From: an uncultured Clostridia bacterium
GTDB lineage: Bacteria; Bacillota; Clostridia; Lachnospirales; Lachnospiraceae
Direction: 5' to 3'
Length of the DNA: 10,219 nt
Assembly (NCBI GenBank): GCA_947304065.1
Contig: CAMZAI010000097.1
Span: 1-10,219 of the forward strand
This document shows positions 6,929 to 10,219 of the stretch, in pieces; the stretch's first letter is position 1, and every line of letters starts with the position of its first letter. The notes beneath the pieces are model-generated. The model was not told where the DNA came from and ran no database searches. It was given only the letters and a program-made list of their open reading frames with translations. Made by a program: the position numbers and the translations under genes.

Positions 6929-7608
6929 CCGTCCTCAAGAGCCTTTTCCTTCGCCTTTAATGCTTCTTCGCGGGCGTTAAGCTCCTCTTCCCAGGCGGAA
7001 TACTTATCCTGCAGGGCGATCTCTTCGTCGACAAAAACCAGATTATTGTTGTGGACGGCAATGGCGAAAAGGATGCCGATCACGATTATCAGACCGACCA
7101 CGAGCATCCAGATCTTTTTGATCTTGCTCCTCAGATACTCGACCATGTTCTTTGCCTGTTTTTCCTTATTTGCATGGTCGTTGATCTCTCTGTTCAGGCG
7201 CTTGATGGTATCGGAAGGCTTGTCGTCTTCGTCTTCCGGTATATGAGCGTCGACGTCGGAAGCATATTCGGACGCTGTCTCTGAATTGATCAGCGCCGTC
7301 TCGTCGCCGAATTCGGTCGAATCCTCTTCAGTCACAAAACTCGGGGAATGAATGGTCTTCAACTCCTCCTCATCGATCATTTTCGAAGACAGAACGGTAT
7401 CGCGGAGCTGTTTTAAAAAGCATATTCCGAGTATCGTGTTCAGGGTCTGCCTGTCAAGCAGCTTGATATAGACCTTCAGCGCGATCTCCGGTTTTGTGAC
7501 ATCCATTTTCGAGCAGATATAATCGATCGTTTCGGATTCCTTCTTCGCATCGGCGAATTCCTTCGCGGAATTGAAGTGGAATCCTTTGATCGTCAGATTG
7601 TCCCACAT
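6922..7608 (-). CDS. Hypothetical single-pass membrane protein with C-terminal coiled coil, linked to the flavodiiron gene
   Basis: I do not recognise this 228-residue protein. Residues 1-75 look like a small helical domain (KEFADAKKESETIDYICSK, then DRQTLNTILGICFLKQL). Residues 80-135 form an acidic, disordered-looking linker (EDSTEFGDE, PEDEDDK). Residues 135-165 are a charged helix, 166-185 a clear membrane segment (IWMLVVGLIIVIGILFAIAV), and 193-228 a charged helix with heptad-like Ala/Glu/Lys sequence (EELNAREEALKAKEKALED). Lysines just before the membrane segment favour N-terminus inside, C-terminal coiled coil outside. Start ATG at 7608 follows AAGGAG; that site overlaps the stop of the flavodiiron gene, 12 nt away, so the two are co-transcribed and perhaps coupled. 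A membrane partner for oxygen or NO detoxification would be a guess from position only. Real-gene call: good. Function: unknown. Confidence 0.85.
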   Translation of the reverse strand: MWDNLTIKGFHFNSAKEFADAKKESETIDYICSKMDVTKPEIALKVYIKLLDRQTLNTILGICFLKQLRDTVLSSKMIDEEELKTIHSPSFVTEEDSTEFGDETALINSETASEYASDVDAHIPEDEDDKPSDTIKRLNREINDHANKEKQAKNMVEYLRSKIKKIWMLVVGLIIVIGILFAIAVHNNNLVFVDEEIALQDKYSAWEEELNAREEALKAKEKALEDGN

Positions 7609-7620
7609 GTAAAATGCTCC

Positions 7621-9453
7621 TTACGAAATAGGCTCAAAATCACTCGCGGGATGCTTGCAGAGAGGACAGATGAAGTCTTCGGGAAGTTCATCGCCCTCGT
7701 AAACATATCCGCAGACCTTGCATACATAGCCCTTCTTGCCCTCTGTAGCGGGCTTGGGCTTAACATTGTTCTGATAGTAGGTATAAGTCATGGTGTCGCG
7801 GTCGCTGAGCACTCTGGCCTCTGTTACGGTGCATATAAACATGCCGTGAGTGTCGAGGTCGACGTATTGTTCTACCTTAAGCGACATAAATGCATTGATA
7901 TACTTCGAAAGGAATACAATTCCGTTATCCGAACGCAGAACTTCTTCGCCCTCGAATTTGTCGACGTTGCGTCCGCTCCTGAAACCAAACTGCTCAAATA
8001 CGCTGAAAGGAGCGTCTACAGACAGGCAGTTGATATTCATAACGCCGGTCTGCTTTACGACATGATGAGTATAATTCTGCTTGTTGATCGTAACAGCGAT
8101 CCTGTTGGGCGTATTCGTAACCTGTGTAACGGTATTGCAGATCATGCCGTTATCGCGCTCGTCGTCCTTCGAAGTAACTACATACAGACCGTATCCGATC
8201 TTGAACAGGGCCGTCATGTCGTTCTTGTTCGCGGTGGTTCCGTCCTGCGCGATATAATCCCTGCAAAGCTCCTCGGCAAGATTCTCGATCTGCTGCTTAT
8301 TCTCGTCGTTCATCGCCGAGATGATCTTAACCGTAGTATCGGTAAATGTGATATCCTTGCTGCCTTCGAACATCTTTGTAATGGTTTTGGCAGCCTGCGG
8401 AGCCCATGATCCGTTCTCGATCAGACCTATAGTGCGCTTGCGGTATCCGCGCTCGGTAAGATGCTCAACAAACGAACGCATGAACGGGAATATATCTGAA
8501 TTATAGGTGGTAGTAGCCAGTACGAGCTTGCCGTAACGGAACGCGTCTTCAACGCACTCTGCCATGTCTTCCCTTGCAAGGTCCGAAACAACGACCTTCG
8601 GGCAGCCTTTTTCCTTGAGTTTCTGTGCGAGAAGGCTGACCGCCTGTTTTGTATGTCCGTAAACACTGGTATATGCGATGAAAATGCCTTCGCTCTCGGC
8701 TTCATACGAAGACCAGATATCGTATTTCTTGATGAAATGTGCGAGATCCTTCTTGAGTACAGGTCCGTGAAGAGGACAAATGGTCTGTATATCGAGCTCA
8801 GCGGCCTTTTTAAGGACTGCCTGTACCTGTGCTCCGTATTTTCCTACTATGCCGAAATAATATCTCCTCGCCTCGCAGTCCCATGCGGATGAATCAACCG
8901 CGATATCGCCCTCGGGATCGTCCACGTCGTTCGCTCCGAACTTGCCGAAGCCGTCGGCCGAGAACAGAACCTTATCGGTGCTGTCATAGGTCATGAGAAC
9001 CTCAGGCCAATGAACCATGGGAGCTGTGATAAAGGTGAGCTTATGCGATCCGAGATCGAGCGTGTCGCCCTCTCCCACGATCAGACGGTTGTCCTCGAAG
9101 TCCTTTCCGAAGAAATTCATCATCATCGGGAACGCCTTTGAAGACGCCACGATCGTGGCGTTCGGATATGTCTTTAAGAAATTGATGATGTTCGCGGAAT
9201 GGTCGGGCTCCATGTGCTGAACAACAAGATAATCGGGCTTGCGTCCGCCGAGAGCCTTTCTGATATTGTCGAGCCATTCATGCGTGAAGGAGGCGTCAAC
9301 GGTATCCATAACGGCAACTTTATCGCCGAGGATAAGATATGAATTGTACGCCATGCCGAGCGGGACAATATACTGCCCTTCGAAAAGGTCGATCTTGTGA
9401 TCGTTTACGCCTACATACCTGATGTCATTTGAAACAGTCATATCAGCAGCCAT
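7621..9453 (-). CDS. Flavodiiron protein fused to flavin reductase and rubredoxin domains (FprA-Hrb type fusion)
   Basis: A 610-residue enzyme expected to reduce O2 to water and/or NO to N2O in the cytoplasm of an anaerobe. Residues 1-250 are a metallo-beta-lactamase-like diiron domain with all ligands: His80, Glu82, Asp84 and His85 in HMEPDH, His148, Asp167 and His229. Residues 256-400 are a flavodoxin domain (IAYTSVYGHTKQAV as the FMN phosphate loop). Residues 411-560 are a flavin-reductase domain (MTALFKIGYGLYVVTS...). Residues 575-610 are a short rubredoxin with Cys578, Cys581, Cys596 and Cys599; the stretch between the Cys pairs is compact, as in rubrerythrin-type domains. In Moorella, FprA and its partner Hrb (flavin reductase plus rubredoxin) are separate proteins; here they are one chain. 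Start ATG at 9453 follows GGAGGT by 6 nt. The 228-residue membrane protein follows 12 nt downstream. Substrate preference (O2 or NO) cannot be read from sequence. Confidence 0.95.
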   Translation of the reverse strand: MAADMTVSNDIRYVGVNDHKIDLFEGQYIVPLGMAYNSYLILGDKVAVMDTVDASFTHEWLDNIRKALGGRKPDYLVVQHMEPDHSANIINFLKTYPNATIVASSKAFPMMMNFFGKDFEDNRLIVGEGDTLDLGSHKLTFITAPMVHWPEVLMTYDSTDKVLFSADGFGKFGANDVDDPEGDIAVDSSAWDCEARRYYFGIVGKYGAQVQAVLKKAAELDIQTICPLHGPVLKKDLAHFIKKYDIWSSYEAESEGIFIAYTSVYGHTKQAVSLLAQKLKEKGCPKVVVSDLAREDMAECVEDAFRYGKLVLATTTYNSDIFPFMRSFVEHLTERGYRKRTIGLIENGSWAPQAAKTITKMFEGSKDITFTDTTVKIISAMNDENKQQIENLAEELCRDYIAQDGTTANKNDMTALFKIGYGLYVVTSKDDERDNGMICNTVTQVTNTPNRIAVTINKQNYTHHVVKQTGVMNINCLSVDAPFSVFEQFGFRSGRNVDKFEGEEVLRSDNGIVFLSKYINAFMSLKVEQYVDLDTHGMFICTVTEARVLSDRDTMTYTYYQNNVKPKPATEGKKGYVCKVCGYVYEGDELPEDFICPLCKHPASDFEPIS

Positions 9454-9465
9454 TTGAATACCTCC

Positions 9466-9500
9466 GTATAATTATATATTTTGTTTTTACAATAAACCCG
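9466..9500 (-). promoter_or_regulatory. AT-rich leader of the flavodiiron gene with a TATAAT and a small palindrome
   Basis: The gap of about 85 nt between the isomerase stop and the flavodiiron start contains TATAAT (minus strand, 9476-9471) and, just upstream, the palindrome TTGT-AAAA-ACAA (9492-9481). No convincing -35 lies 16-18 nt from the TATAAT, and transcription from it would begin within the ribosome site, so its role as a -10 is doubtful. The palindrome could be an operator, but it does not fit the longer Rex consensus. No terminator for the isomerase gene is evident. Confidence 0.3.
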
Positions 9501-9538
9501 GTGTTAGTTGTCGTCGGCGAAATATTGCCATAATCTTA

Positions 9539-10219
9539 TTAAGGATCGATCTTTATCGATTCAATGATGATCTCCTCAAGCGGAGTATACGTGTTCCCTT
9601 CTTCAATCTCTACTTTAGAGATCGCGTCGAGAACTTCAAAGCCCTCATATACCTGGCCGAATACAATGCAGTGTCCGTAAAGCCACGGTGCACCGCCGTT
9701 TTTCTGAAATACAGCGTAAAGTTCTTCGTCGATATCTGCGCCGTACGCGGTCTTAAAATACTCTTCGGGAGTGACCTTCTTATATGCGAGCAGCTCTTCG
9801 AGCTCCTTTAAAAAATCGCTGCCGGCGGTTACGATCATGAACTGCTGCGCCGAGATCTTCTCTCCGGATTCGGCAATACACAAGGAGCCTCTAAGCGGAT
9901 AATAGTCCTTATTTACTTCATCCTTAAAAGCCTTATCCGTCGCATGTATGTCCTGCTTATTCCCCATCACCATCAGGCAGTAGTCATCTATAACATTCTT
10001 CAGAGTATTTCCCGAATAATTGCCCTCGGCGGCAAGCCTTATAAACTGTTCGACGGCCTCCGGAGCGGCGTCTCCGAAGAGCCTTACCGAAATGCTCCCG
10101 TAATCGGCAAAATTGATGACTGCGGTATGGTTCCCCGACGCGGGATCAAGCTGAACCGTCTCTATTTTCCTGCTTTTGTGACAGCCCGTAAGAAGCGCGG
10201 CTATCAGCAAAAGACAGAT
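9539..10219 (-). CDS. Divergent cyclophilin-type peptidyl-prolyl isomerase lipoprotein (partial, start off the right edge)
   Basis: The 226 visible residues begin inside a signal peptide (LLLIAALLTGC, lipobox Cys at fragment residue 13), so only a few N-terminal residues are missing; the TTG inside this stretch is not the likely start. Residues about 31-225 follow the cyclophilin fold: a first strand pair ending ISVRLFGDAAPEAVEQFIRLA, a central AQQFMIV, WLYGHCIVFGQV near 179-190 and a final strand IIIESIKIDP. Notable losses: the usual FHRVI block reads LKNVI, putting Asn where the catalytic Arg belongs, and the QGGD block reads MVMGN. An insertion of about 45 residues (FLKELEELLAYKKVTPEEYF...) separates QQF from the WLYG block; such inserts are familiar in Clostridial members. 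Prolyl isomerase activity is therefore doubtful; a chaperone or binding role outside the membrane is possible. Family call good, activity uncertain. Confidence 0.85.
   Translation of the reverse strand: MCLLLIAALLTGCHKSRKIETVQLDPASGNHTAVINFADYGSISVRLFGDAAPEAVEQFIRLAAEGNYSGNTLKNVIDDYCLMVMGNKQDIHATDKAFKDEVNKDYYPLRGSLCIAESGEKISAQQFMIVTAGSDFLKELEELLAYKKVTPEEYFKTAYGADIDEELYAVFQKNGGAPWLYGHCIVFGQVYEGFEVLDAISKVEIEEGNTYTPLEEIIIESIKIDP

Noticed and set aside
7576..8409. Plus-strand 277-residue open frame opposite the flavodiiron gene
   Set aside because: It runs through the rubredoxin and flavin-reductase coding sequence and shows no domain of its own.
10208..10210. TTG at 10210 as the start of the cyclophilin lipoprotein
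   Set aside because: The frame stays open and hydrophobic to the window edge, and starting here would remove the positively charged head of the signal peptide.

Overview
The window looks like a chromosomal segment of a motile, strictly anaerobic Firmicute, most likely a Lachnospiraceae-type Clostridium relative. The reasons are strong GGAGG-type ribosome sites, an anaerobic flavodiiron protein carrying flavin-reductase and rubredoxin modules, a CheV chemotaxis coupler, Thr/Pro-linker lipoproteins and many acidic proteins. The family placement is inference from gene content; no rRNA or marker phylogeny is available here. Every gene supported by the sequence lies on the minus strand, so the reading order runs from right to left.

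From right to left: (1) 10219-9539, the 3' part of a cyclophilin-type peptidyl-prolyl isomerase lipoprotein that lacks the usual catalytic arginine. (2) 9453-6922, a two-gene unit: a 610-residue flavodiiron protein with a flavin-reductase and a rubredoxin domain fused to its C-terminus, then, 12 nt downstream, an unrecognised 228-residue single-pass membrane protein that ends in a hairpin resembling a terminator. (3) 6840-4591, a two-component system (OmpR-type regulator, then a membrane sensor kinase, 12 nt apart). (4) 4486-1, a four-gene unit behind a good extended -10 promoter: a DUF4352-like lipoprotein with a TTG start, cheV, a 786-residue zinc-ribbon/acidic-repeat membrane protein, and hisH, whose GTG start overlaps the previous stop as GTGA. 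hisH runs off the left edge.

Functionally the window combines oxygen/NO detoxification (the flavodiiron fusion), envelope sensing (two-component system, lipoproteins, the isomerase), chemotaxis coupling (CheV) and histidine/purine-linked metabolism (HisH). The least understood parts are the 786-residue protein between cheV and hisH and the 228-residue membrane protein behind the flavodiiron gene. I see no tRNA, rRNA, CRISPR array, insertion sequence or phage gene. The intergenic gaps are short; the largest are the roughly 85 nt before the flavodiiron gene, the roughly 80 nt before the response regulator and the roughly 100 nt before the lipoprotein.
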